Assembly: GCF_000004075.3 (NCBI RefSeq)
Contig: NC_026658.2
Location: 22,618,075 to 22,682,074 of the forward strand
Source: Cucumis sativus
Taxonomy: Eukaryota; Streptophyta; Magnoliopsida; Cucurbitales; Cucurbitaceae
DNA: 64,000 nucleotides
Direction: 5' to 3'
Shown here piece after piece: positions 34,938 to 47,267 of the stretch (positions are counted from its first letter, which is position 1; every line of letters starts with the position of its first letter). The notes beneath the pieces are model-generated. The model was not told where the DNA came from, ran no database searches, and saw nothing but the letters and a program-made list of their open reading frames with translations. A program made the translations under genes and the position numbers.

Positions 34938-37900
34938 GTTATTTACGTAGAGTTTTGGAGTATCTTTGAGATAAGCATACATCTAGCAAGTGAAGGAGGT
35001 GTCATTTCACGTTTTACAAAGATCAACGAGTATTTTCTCCTATCCCATTTTGGTTCTAGAGTGATGTTCCGAGCCAAGGAATGTGTGGGAATTGATGCAA
35101 AGCACAATAATATTTAGGATTTTGACACAAAGTAAGCTTCTCTCTTTCCAAAATTTTGAAAAATAAAATTATCTTCAATCTAAATTTTATTACTTTCTTG
35201 ACCTTGTTGCTTCTATTTCTAAAATATACCAATTATATTACATCTAGGGTCTAAAATGACTCGCAACACATTGAACTATTAAAATTACCATGTTTTTGGT
35301 AAAAGAAAAATTGGATAAAGAATGTATTCTTCTAACTTTTCTTTTCTTAAAAAAAATGTGAATAAATTTGAGCTAATACACATGATATTATTCCTATTAC
35401 CAATGTTATGATTTTTCTTAATGAATATGCCTTTTAAAAAGTTATATTCGATCGGTTTACTCATTTTAGTTCAATTATTCTAAGGGTGCATGGGAGAGTA
35501 TGACTTTTTGTCTCCCGTTTCTTCTTTTCAAAATTTTGGCCAAGAAAAAACACATTTGACTTCCATACAACAACAATTAATTTGTAATTGAGAAAGAAAT
35601 GACCTAAAAAAAAGACTATGATGTCTAAGTTAGTAAGTGAATTAGAGAATAAAAAAGATAAGTAAAAAGTTCTTAGATATCTCAAAAGTCGTAACGATGC
35701 TTTTATAGAGTGGTTGAAATTGTTCCCTGAAAAGAAGATAAACTAGCAGGATAAGTAGTGTGCTCAGTTTCGTATTTGTCTAAGGTTAACCTTGGTCAAG
35801 TGTCTTCTTTGGGCTATAACTTAGGCTTTCAAGTGTGATCACTTTGGAGTCTAGGCATGCGTTGGGCATTTGGCAAGGGTCAGTCTCGACCTCCGTCACT
35901 GACAATCTGAAGGTCCACTTCGATCTGTAGGTGTCTACTTTGGGGCTTCTTCTTAACCTTGTCATTTTCAAATGTCAGTTAAACTCTTTGGTCCAAAATC
36001 ACTCATAACAAGATTTTTCTTGATGAATGTGATGTCTACTCAGGTTGTGTCGTGCATATGAAAGTGTATAAAAGTAATATTTGACGTATTTTACACTCTT
36101 TAGTTCAATTATTCCAAAGGTGGGAGATGGTATTACTTAATTCTTTCTCATTTTTTCTTCTTTCAAAGTTTTTTTATGAAAAAAATCTTTTTATAGAATA
36201 GAAATTGATAGTTTGGATTATCCATCTCATGATTAATACAGACATGTTTTATCTTTCAAAAATATCAATAATTGCTATACTCTCTTTTTAATATTGGAAC
36301 CAACTTTTAAACACAATTGGACAATGCTTAACAAACAAAAAGAAGGTTCTTCAATCCCCAAATCTTAGAGTTGCTTCAAATCATAGTTTGGGAAGATAGT
36401 GCCCTTTTTAGCTCTTAGCTAATCATTTTTTTTTATTAAATAATTAGAGTCTTGCTATCAACTTTTGTTTTATTGGGAATAGTTGTTAAACACTTTTGAT
36501 TTTTATTTTTCTAAAATGGTTTATCTTTTAAATCGAACGCTTAAAATTCTAGTATGAACACACTCTAATTCTTTTATCTTAATACTTTCTTATTTGAAAT
36601 AAAAGTAAATTATAAGATAGTCATATAAAAATATGTTACAGACAAGAACAGATAGGGTGATAGGTGGATGTGGAAGACCAAAATTGAATAAGTTTACAAG
36701 TTACTCGACATTAAAATAAACATTTTGAAAACAAAAACAAATTCTTATTTTTCTATGTATTCTAAAACACTTTTAATTTTAATTTAAAATTGTGAAATTC
36801 GAATTCAAAATTCAAAATTTATTTTTGATTTTAAGTTTAAAAATGTTATCGTGTCATGTTTATAATTTTTTAAAACAAAATTTAGAAAGAAAGAAAGTTT
36901 TTCTTTCGAGAATAATAACAAATACAAATTATTTACTTTTATAAGGAAAAAAACCACAGAAACTTATTACATTAGTGTCTTCATTATTTTTTTAAAAACT
37001 ATTTCAAGGATTTGTTCTTTTTTAGCACTGATTGGGTGCGAAGAATTCTGAAACCGTTTTAAAAAATAAGTAGGTGAAACACTTGTTTTTCTTAAATTTT
37101 CTGTTTTTAAAAACATAAAAACAAAAGTGAATCATCTAATCTTAAAGGGTTAAAAAAATATTAGAGTAATATGAAAACTTGAAGCTATCTAAAAGAATAT
37201 GAAAAAGTATTAATATTTTAATTGAAATACAACAAACAAACATTCGTGAATTCAAACTTCAAAGGCTGAAGAGAAGATTCATGAATTAAATTAGTGTTTG
37301 CGAGTCAAATTTTGTTCTCTTTTCTTTTTCCTTTGCATACGTCATATCTAATAGACTCTACCCATCACATCAGGTTTTAAAATTCTAATTAAAAAATATT
37401 TTTCATGTAAAATAAAATTTGTGTTTTTAGTGTTTTTTTTCTATAAAATTTGAATCCATTTCTTCTATTTTTGAAAAAAAAAATACACTTTCTTTTTTGT
37501 TAAGATGCATCAATTTATATCAATCTAGTTATCATTTATCATTTTTAGATGTATTCCAATAAATCAAAATATTTACAAAGTTCTAACAATTTTTCTATCA
37601 AAATGTATTAATGACATTGGTAGAATAATAAAAATTTGTCTATCATTGAAATAATTTTAAATTTTATTATATTTCATAAAAAAAATCAATAGTTTTGTCA
37701 TTTAACATAATTTTTTTATATTAAAGTATCATAAATTATATTTTTAATGTTAAAACTCTATTATTGAAAAAATAACTCATATTTACCTTAGTTTTATGGG
37801 TTTTTTTTATTGATGGTGGGTTAAAATAAAATAATTAATAACAAGAAAAATTATTAAAAATGGTAAAAAGAACTCTATAATTTTTTTTTTGTATAGTTCC

Positions 37901-38580
37901 TACGCTTTTTTTTACTTTTACGTTGTTTGTAAGGTTTTAGGTAATTAATTTTTTGTTCTAAAGAAAAATACATACATATATTTTTTTTAAAGTTAAAAAA
38001 AAAAATTAGTAGAAGAGCATAATTGAAATCATTCATAAAAAACGTAGCGTCGTAACTATAAAGGTCAATTACTAAATAACTTTTTACTACCGACCTCCTC
38101 CTATTAGAGGTTGATTTTTGACTCCACGATATTATTAAAAAAGATAAAAACATGACTTCTTAAAATCTATCAACATTGTTGAAGTGTATTGTTATCGTTA
38201 AATTGAATTTAACTAAATCATAATTTACACACGTGGTTTTGTGTAGATTCCAAAATTCAAATCTTTGAATCTCATCAACTTGTTGTAGTATGATACTCCA
38301 TCTAAAGTTCTAAGAATGAATTTGGTATAATTTAACTAAATACATAAAATTTTCATTATTTAAAATTAAAAAATAGCATATATTTGTTTATTTTTTCTTT
38401 ATTTTTAGAACAACATATATTTGTTCTTACAATATTCCACAATTACAGCTTTTAAAAAATAATATATATATTTAAAAAATGGAATTCCATAATTACACCA
38501 ATTTACAGCTCCGCCTTCCTAGAAACAAGCCAATGCCTTTTCTTCTCTCTATTCCTATTTCTCACGCGCCATAAGTTTAC
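34938..38580. other. Intergenic upstream of the polyamine oxidase gene
   Basis: Long AT-rich gene-free spacer. A more complex patch at about 35690-36010 has no recognisable coding meaning. A weak GATAGAC-family trace is at about 37560-37680. The other open frames are AT-rich and not supported. Confidence 0.4.
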
Positions 38581-38624
38581 GGTTTACAATACGTTCGTCC
38601 GCCGACCTAATCATACCATTCAGT

Positions 38625-38715
38625 AGATGACACGTGGTATTGATGAGATTACGCGCGTATGATTTATAGTTTTTCTTTTTTTCGAAACAGAAAACCAAAA
38701 TTTTCTCTATAAATT
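38625..38715 (+). promoter_or_regulatory. Polyamine oxidase promoter: ABRE/G-box and TATA box
   Basis: GACACGTGGT with the CACGTG core at 38631-38636 is a typical ABA-responsive/G-box element, and this site could also be bound by bHLH (PIF) or bZIP factors. CTCTATAAATTC at about 38705-38716 is a well-formed TATA box, which would place transcription start near 38740. The composition changes to a TC-rich leader immediately after. Confidence 0.5.
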
Positions 38716-39063
38716 CATTCGAGGGCTCATAATATTTTGGGTACGTAGCATCCTGTCAGTGGCACGGAAAGTGTTTTTGCTTTCACGAGAATTCGATTGC
38801 GTTTTCATTTCTCTCTCTGATTTTTGTTTCGATCCGAAGCGTTTTCTCTGTTTTGCTTCGACGGATCGGAGATATTTTGTTTGATTCTTTTGGGAGTCGG
38901 AGGTTAAAGATCGCGATCGCTTTTCTGCAAAAAAATTGAGTTGAAGTTTTTTTTTTTCTAATAAAAAATTTGTAATCGTGGATTTCTTCGGGTTTGATCG
39001 ATTTGAGTGGGTTGAAGAACGAGGAAGAGTTTGGTTGTTTGAGAATTTTGAAAACCGAGGCGC

Positions 39064-39267
39064 ATGAACTGGTTGGGAAAGCTGGGTTTAAACTTTAGTT
39101 CTAATTCTAATCACTTCATTACCTGTCTTTTGCTTTTTCTCCTCCATTATTCACCTCAATTGACTCCTTCTTTGTTTAATTTTGACAATAAATCCATTGA
39201 TCCCTTGTTATTACTGCTTTTGAATCTTGATTCCAATCGTTTTCTTAATAATAAACCGACGACTTAA
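39064..39267 (+). promoter_or_regulatory. Upstream ORF (67 codons) in the polyamine oxidase leader
   Basis: The first and only ATG between the predicted transcription start (about 38740) and the main start at 39293. It encodes MNWLGKLGLNF... and ends with TAA 25 nt before the main ATG. Its start context is poor (C at -3, A at +4), whereas the main ATG has A at -3 and G at +4. That suits leaky scanning or reinitiation. uORF control of translation has been reported for Arabidopsis PAO2. The peptide is Leu/Asn/Ser-rich and probably acts through its presence, not its sequence. Confidence 0.6.
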
Positions 39268-39292
39268 GTTGGTTGCTGATCATCCTTCAACA

Positions 39293-42200
39293 ATGGAGTC
39301 TGGTTCCAGGAGTAATTCCCAACTTCGTAAAGGTTTGGTTTACCTCCCTTTCTCCCCTCTTCCTGTTTCTGTTAACGTTTTTTTTTTAAACTATTGTTTA
39401 TGTTTGCTTGAGTAGTTCTTTTCGCACAACTTCCGAGAATGCATGATTAGCTGAAAACGCCAAATGCGGATTAATTTAGTTTCTGGGGTACCAGAATGAA
39501 ATAAATAGATCGACTTGAAAAATAGGGAAATTATGTTCAGGATTGATCGTTTTTTAGGGTTATATCAGAATTGTTTGCTTGTTATGTTTGTTGTTTTCGA
39601 TTTAGTAAATATTAGTGATTTTACGCGTACATTATTGATGTCTGTACAATTCTTGGGATCTCAGAACTTTATGTTTCTCAATGAAGGGAAAATAATGTTG
39701 CACTAGCTTCGACACAAAACTTCAGGATATGTAAACTAGATTTTATCAAAATAAGGTGAAATGGGGTGCAAAATATTAAGTTGCTTTCTGTTATAGACTG
39801 TCCTTACCTGTTGGAACAACTTGTGATTTTAATTTGACTTGTTAATATGTTTGTTTTTACCAATATTATATTTTTGTGCGTAATTACAGAATGAGGATCT
39901 TTGCTTGTAATCCTGTTAAGTTGTCTGCAAATAAGTTATATAATAACCTTAAGGGTATATGCTCATGTTAGAATTTGGTTGATGCAGCTGTCTGCCATTC
40001 AGGTCCCGAGAAAGGACAGGTGAGATCACCTTCCGTGATTGTCATCGGTGGTGGCATTGCTGGAGTAGCTGCTGCTCGTGCTCTTCATGATGCATCCTTT
40101 CAGGTATGTACTATAAAGAACAAAAGAAAAACAATAGTCAGTCAAGATATGGTAAAATTCAGACAGCCTAATGATGCGTTTTCAAATTATATTTTTTGTT
40201 TCTACTGTATGCTGTCTTGTGAAATACATTTATGACATCACATAGGGACCCAAAGAAACTAAAACTAAAGCCCCTATACCCTTTTACCGTTTCTTATGAT
40301 TATCCTAGGAAACTTTTCAGTTGTTTGTCACTCTTTGATTCCGTGGAAGGTATGTTTGCTGGAATATTATGTCAGTGAAGTGACATAGCTAATCATGATG
40401 TCATTTGGGAGACCTGCTCTCTTCTCTCTTCTCTCTTCTAAATGTATCTCCCTCTAATCAGGAAAAAGGAGTTTGCAGATATTTTATTTTTTTGCATCAA
40501 AATATTTGGAAACTATAAATAGTTAACTGGTGGCAGAATCTTTACACCAGTTTCCTTGACTGGTTTAAGAAAACTGGGGAAATTTGATTACTTGTCTGTG
40601 TCTTGGTGTTTTCTTTCAAGTTTTTACGTTCAAGGAGATACAATTTTAACTTCCATTGAACAGGTTATATTGTTAGAAGCACGGGAGAGACTTGGTGGTC
40701 GCATATACACAAATTATTCATTTGGCTTTCCTGTTGACCTTGGTGCTTCATGGTAAGCTTGTTATTTTGATGGCCTTTTTCTAGAGAAACTAACATTTAT
40801 CACCCACATTTATATTATAATATTACTTTTCTGTTGATTTTCAGGCTACATGGAGTATGCAAAGAAAATCCATTGGCCCCCTTAATTGGCAAATTGGGAT
40901 TACCTCTGTACCGTACCAGTGAGGACAACTCTGTATTATATGACCATGACTTAGAAAGGTAACTGTGCTATCTGGTCATGAATATATAGTTCTGCTGGGT
41001 CTTGCTTGTTTTCGTCTTTGTGCCCTTAGCAGATATGGAGCGAATATGTTACGTTATTAGAATTTATTACTGTTTTTCTTGTATGTGTAAATCATTATAA
41101 ATCTTATGTGTTTTTCAGTTATGCACTCTTTGATATGGAAGGGAAACAAGTTCCTCAAGAGCTAGTGACAAAAGTTGGGCAAGTATTTGAGGCAGTCCTA
41201 GAAGAGGTAGGTTGTCCTTAGAAATCAACTTTGAAGTTTGAAAGTACTTGATTTACTTGATTTTATTTAAGTTTTATTACTTGTTCCTTTTGGTTGTGTG
41301 GCTACTTCTCGGAGTTGATCTCCTATGCTTTGTACAGGCTGATAAAATAAGAGATGAATATACTGAGGACATGACTATCACTCGTGCATTCTCAATTATT
41401 TTTGAAAGAAGACCAGAACTGAAGTAAGAATACGGTTATTTTAATGTCTTTATCTTCTTTCATTTTCAACATTAACTGATAATTATCCTTGAACACAGGA
41501 TGGATGGGCTTGCCCACAAGGTTCTTCAATGGTATCTCTGTAGGATGGAAGGATGGTTTGCTGCAGATGCCAATACTATCTCTTTAAAATGTTGGGATCA
41601 GGTACTCCATGATTATAGTATTGATAATCCAATGATTTCTCTATATTTCTATGTTGGAGGACCATATAATGGGCACTTAATAACAATGAATATTTGCTTT
41701 TGCAATCTATTGTCATTAACTTATTGAAGCTGAAAGTTTACTTTGTGATGCTTGCATACTTGAATGATATTGTATTGACTATAGCAGTGTTGTTGCAATG
41801 TCAATCGATCTCTAGTTTCTTAGTAAAACGATAACAATTAATAAAAATGTTGTGAACAAAGTTGATGATCTTTCTAGTTTTTGTGTCTATTACGTTAGAT
41901 GTTCCAATTATGTTGTCGTTATTCTCCTTGCTATGGACAGATGGACGTAGAGGTGCAATCATTACTTGGAATTCCTTATTTGTTTAGAGAGTTAGGCAGT
42001 TGAAAAATCATTAAATGGTATACTAGATTGACAATGACAGGTCCCATTCTAGCACATGCCAGTTTTATTAGCTTTTGACTACTTGAACATTAGTCTCTTT
42101 TGTTCTTTTCTTGTCAACTACTTGCTACTTTGGCATAATCATTATGTTTTCCCCCCTTGACTTCTGGACCTGATTTAGTGTGGAAACAAATCAGAGGAGA

Positions 42201-43653
42201 GAGGAAAAATCAATGTAATTTCATAAGCTGTTTCATCCTTTTGTTCACTCTGTTGCTGTTTCTATTTGTTTTGCAATATTCTATTATCAGCTTGGCAACT
42301 GGGGACTTGATGTTTACTTGTGGACAATTTAACTGATTTAATACAATTTTAGTATCTTAAAATTTATATGGATCAAGTATACAACTGTATCTTTTATGTT
42401 GCACATGCACCTTTCTATCAATAAAAATGACTTGTGAATATGGGTAAGAAGCTCAAACTTTAGAGGGGTGCTAGAGGACAATGTAAAAAGATAATATTAA
42501 TTCCAACCTAAACACTTGGGGGTTAGTTCTCTTTAGAATGTTTTTTCTTTTCATACACCATTTTCTTTAATCCTTTCCTGGTTTTTTAAACATGTAATTC
42601 TGATTATTCCAGGAAGAACTGTTGCCTGGAGGTCATGGGCTAATGGTAAGGGGATACCTTCCTGTTATCAACACTCTTGCAAAGGGTCTAGATATCCGTT
42701 TGGGTCACAGGTAAAGTTTCTCCTCAACTATTTTTTCTCTTTTGATTTTTGTTTTTTCCACCACGACCTCAGCTTATGATTTAGAATATTCCTTCCTTGG
42801 TTCTCAGGGTTTCCAAAGTAGTTAGAAGATACAATGAAATCAAGGTCACGGTTGAAAATGGGACAACATTTGTTGCTGATGCTGCTATTGTTGCTGTCCC
42901 TCTTGGGGTGCTTAAAGCTAATACCATAGAGTTTGAACCTAAGCTCCCAGACTGGAAGGAATCCGCCATATCTGACCTTGGAGTGGGGGTTGAGAATAAA
43001 ATAATACTGCATTTCGAACAAGTATTTTGGCCTAATGTGGAGTTTCTAGGAGTGGTTGCGGAAACAACATATGAATGCAGCTACTTTCTCAATCTGCACA
43101 AGGCCACTGGTCATTCTGTTCTCGTTTACATGCCTGCCGGGCAGCTGGCCGAAGACATAGAGAAATTGTCCGATGAAGCAGCTGCTAATTTTGCTTTTAC
43201 ACAACTCAAGAAAATTCTTCCAGATGCATCTGACCCGGTTAGATTTTTTCTTTAAAATGTTTACATGAATCGCAATCAGAATTAAATTGGGCGCACAAAA
43301 AAACTAATTGAAACTGGAAAAACTCATCACAATTTTCAAATTTGCAGATCAATTTCCTTGTTTCCCGATGGGGTACAGATGTTGACACACTTGGATCCTA
43401 CAGTTATGACATAGTTGGGAAGCCCCATGATTTGTATGAGAAGTTGAGAATCCCCATTGATAACATATTCTTTGCAGGTGAGGCAACAAGCACAAGTTTC
43501 CCAGGGTCTGTGCACGGTGCATTTGCAACTGGTGTAATGGCTGCCGAGGACTGCAGAATGCGTGTCCTCGAGCGTTACGGGGAATTAAATATATTCCAGC
43601 CAGTCCTAGCTGAGGAGCCAGTATCGGTACCGCTACTGATCTCCCGTCTGTAA
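39293..43653 (+). CDS. PAO2: Peroxisomal polyamine oxidase, PAO2/PAO3 type
   Basis: FAD-dependent polyamine oxidase that converts spermine to spermidine and spermidine to putrescine in peroxisomes, releasing 3-aminopropanal and H2O2. Exons: 39293-39332, 39988-40103, 40664-40752, 40845-40958, 41119-41206, 41338-41423, 41499-41601, 42613-42710, 42808-43237, 43348-43653 (1470 nt, 489 aa; Arabidopsis PAO2 is about 490). FAD dinucleotide motif GGGIAG at 34-39 and [11 protein letters not shown] at about 55-65. The second FAD-contact motif FFAGEAT is at about 429-435. The substrate-channel region includes [13 protein letters not shown]. The last three residues, SRL, are a type 1 peroxisomal targeting signal. 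All junctions are GT-AG and in phase. The leader contains a uORF. PAO2 versus PAO3 is not separable by eye, since those are Arabidopsis-specific duplicates. Confidence 0.95.
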
Positions 43654-45900
43654 GTTGAATCATTCCTTCAATAATCAATATTGATGGGTTTGGCTGTGCC
43701 ATTGGTATAGAAAATCACTGCTTTTTGCATGGATCAATCAATCAATCAGTATTTTGGTCAAATATTGTTGTGGTTTTCTTAGAAGTTCACGTCAACTGCC
43801 TAATAGGTAGTGGTGGTTAGGGATATGGATGTGCTTTTAGTTTAGCCTTGTCTCCTTGATGTGGAAAAAGAAAAAGAAAATGAAAAATGAAAACATTTCA
43901 ACTGTGCTAATATTTTTACTCAATAAAGTTTGTCATTAGCCTTTGTTGGACATCTACTTTCTTATTCTTTATTTTCTATGGTTTTATGAGGTAATTAAAT
44001 TATTGATGAAAAGTCCAATATGGGATTGGGAGCAAAAAAGAATCTTTTTAGAAGCATCAGCATGTAATATGGAATATCTTTGCAATGTTGCTTCCTCCAA
44101 CATGTGAAAGTAAAAGTTGGAAGGCTGTGGATCAAGATTCTCTTGATTCCTCCACAACTTGTGAAAATAGTGATTTATCATGTGGAAGCCGTCACTATTA
44201 TTTGCTTCCCATGTTGGATGTTGCCAATATAGCCTTCTTGATTAAACACCGTTCTTTGGCCCTATGTGTTGTTGAAAGGTCAGATTTTTTTGCCGTCTTT
44301 CTAGTACAAAAGATGTAGATCTTTTAGTTTACATTATTGTTTGATAATAAAAATATGGGTGATGAAATATGTTCAATGTTGAATACTTTTTCTGCTTTTT
44401 CTTCTCTTTTTTCCCTAATGGATATTAATTATCCCTTTTTTCCGATCGACTAGTGAGTATATGTTTCTTTCTTCAGTATCTATTTTGAAATTTTGAATTT
44501 TGACCTTTTCATCTATGATATGTGTTTACCACTTGAGCTTTGTCTTTCTATTGGATGTTATAAACACCTTTATTATCTTAACTAATAAAGTTTCAAAGTT
44601 GCATCATCATTTGTGACTTATTGCAAGTGGAAGCTACGAGGCAAACAGAAAAATAAGCTGGTTATATGATATAAAATTTTTTGTTTATCATTAAATTTGT
44701 TTACAAAATTAAATAATATCCCATTTTTATAAGGAACTTGCAGAGAAAGAAAGGTGTACCAAAGATATGATGAATCTATATTTATTTGTTTATTTGTAAT
44801 GTATCACTTCAAGAATATTCATTGGGTGAATTTTGCATCCTTTTTTGCATATTCCACTAAGTGTCTAATCACATTTGAAAAATATTTTATTTATTTATTT
44901 ATTTTTGTGATCAAAGAGGATGCATGAAAGTTGATTATTACTTTAATAGAGATCATTATTCAAACTTTTCGACTTCTTTTCTTATGAAACTGCTATGAAT
45001 ATCTCACTACCAAGTTCTTCGCTTTCTTGATGCAATAGTAATAGTAAGTTTCCATAACGTCAATAGATGTAGATAAGAATGTTTTCTAAACAGGTTAACT
45101 ATATACGTTGTTAATCTGTTTTTTAAAAGAAAAGAATTGTCATAACTTGGAATTCAGTAATAAGGTAAGATTGGTATGCATGAAGACATGTACTTTTTAG
45201 TGAGAGGAACGTGAATTAATAATCAGCTTCCTTGTTATTGTCAAATCGATTGATATTTCGGTAACAACTAGTTTTAGTAAGTTGGGAGACATCATAGTTG
45301 TTGAAGGTTGCATTTACGTTCAAGTAGATAGTTTCTAAGATTACGAAGGTGGTCGTCTTCCATAAAATTGTTTTGTGTAAGTTATTTCTACTTTGCACTT
45401 TTGCATTTACACTTTTGCAGTTCTGTGCTGCTCAACTCATTTACCACAAGGGCAAGGCAATGCTTTTGTTCTTGTAAAAAAAAGGGACAATACTATTATT
45501 AAGTAATAATTCCTGTTGGATACTTGATTTCAATTCCAACTAGCAATAGGGAGATCCATAAGATATAAACAACATATTTTTCACAAACAATACATTCATC
45601 AAAATCCAAAATGGATTCAATTGAATCTATTCAATGCTCCAACATTATTAACCTCAAATTGTTATTAGATCTCGAGCTTTACGAATACTATTTTAAGTAA
45701 TTCGTAACTTGTTATTGTTGTGTTATTGTTGTTTTAGTTCAACAACAAATATATATACGAGATTTGATTGTAAACTTCTTGTTTTAGAGAACATGTTTTG
45801 ACCCTAAAGAGTTTAACGATTTAATTCTACTTGCATGATTGACATTTATAGTTATTTACAATTGTTTGAATACATATATTATTTTGTATTGCAATAATTT
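43654..45900. other. PAO 3' UTR and intergenic spacer
   Basis: Presumed 3' UTR to about 44000, then a fold-back segment (44009-44212), then AT-rich spacer. A 77-codon frame at 44085-44318 matches nothing recognised. Confidence 0.4.
44009..44212. repeat. Imperfect fold-back sequence
   Basis: The left arm TCCAATATGGGATTGGGAGC (44009) pairs with TTTGCTTCCCATGTTGGA (to 44212) apart from a bulge, and the centre has a tight stem ATCAAGA-TTC-TCTTGAT at about 44132-44148. The middle pairs poorly. It may be an old MITE or a decayed hairpin locus. Confidence 0.35.
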
Positions 45901-45908
45901 TATCTATA

Positions 45909-46575
45909 TTCACTATTAAGTAAAGGGTTGGAGAAAATTACCGTTCAAGTCAACTTAGCCGTTAGATCAAATTTAATTTCAGTTGTTAGATCAAATTGCA
46001 AAAATATGACCGTAATTTTGTACTTTCAAAAGTAAAAATTATACCTTCAAACTTATTCAAAATTTAAAATTGAATCATCAAATTTGTACAATTATATAAA
46101 TTATATGTATTAATCAAATTTGTACAATTATATAAATTATATCTATTGTATAAGTTTGAGGATTCAATTTAATAGATAAGTTTGAGGATTCAAATTAATA
46201 GATATAAGTTTGAGGATTCAATTTTTATCATTTGTAAATTTAATGTTTACTACTGTTGTAAACTTAGATCAAATTGCAAAAGTATGACCATAATTTGACT
46301 AAGTTGTTAGATCAAATTTCAAAGTAATGATCATTATATTTACTATTAAGTACTTTGAAGGGTCGGAGAAAATTACCCTTCAAGTCAACTAAGCTGTTAG
46401 ATCAAATTGCAAAAATATTGAGCGTAATTATATGATTATGTCGTTGTACTTTCAAAAGTAAAAGTTATACCTTCAAACTTATTCAAAATTTAAAATTGAA
46501 CCATCAAATTTATACAATTATAAGTTTTAGGATTCAATTTTTATCATTGGTAAGTTTAGTAATGTTTACTAGTGT
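45909..46575. repeat. Direct duplication in spacer between PAO and NPG1
   Basis: A module holding GGAGAAAATTACC(C/G)TTCAAGT, GTTAGATCAAATTGCAAAAA, ACTTTCAAAAGTAAAA and ATACCTTCAAACTTATTC appears at about 45909-46255 and again, diverged, at about 46339-46575. Shorter TTTGAGGATTCAATT units repeat inside the first copy. Non-coding. Confidence 0.6.
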
Positions 46576-47267
46576 TCAAGTTTAACATTTTTAAAAGTTT
46601 AGGGAATGATGTAATTACTTTATTTATTGTACTAAAAAGGAAGGAAATATATAGGCATTAGAGTTAATATTAAAAGGAAAGAAAAAAAGTAAAAGACAAA
46701 CTTCCATTAGTCATTGCAGGGTTAAGAAAAGCATAGAATAAGCCAGAGAGTGTTGGAGAGGTTGGATTGGAAGAAAATTCCATACAACACAACAAATAAA
46801 CATTTTTTTTAAAAAAAAAGGTATAATTCCTCTAATATTGCTCAGTTACAAGAATAAATATACATTGCTGAGCAAAAATGGTAAGAACAAACAATTAACT
46901 TTTGAAAAATATCCACCAACTCACTCATCTCTCTACAATTCATCCTTTCTAACTTCATTCAAATTTATATAGTTTTGAAACAGATTCTTTATCTTATTAA
47001 ACTTATAGATTAAGTTTTTCCAGTTACAACTTACAGCATACTTCTTCACATTTCACCAGTCGCCATCTTTTCGGCCCCGTAAAAAGTGAAATATATGCGT
47101 AGCCAGTTTGAAGTGATCGACCTGTATCGACAAAAAATGAAAAGTGAAAAAAGAACGTTTCACGATGAGTAGTAAGGTATAGAACTTGATTGATCTAATC
47201 TAAAATGACTTAATCTAAGAAGAAAAAAAATAACGAAAACTGAGACCTTTAATAAATTAATGACTGA
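46576..47267. other. Downstream region and presumed 3' UTR of NPG1
   Basis: AT-rich sequence leading to the stop codon of the minus-strand NPG1 gene. The part from about 46830 to 47267 is more complex and probably includes its 3' UTR. No other gene seen. Confidence 0.35.
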
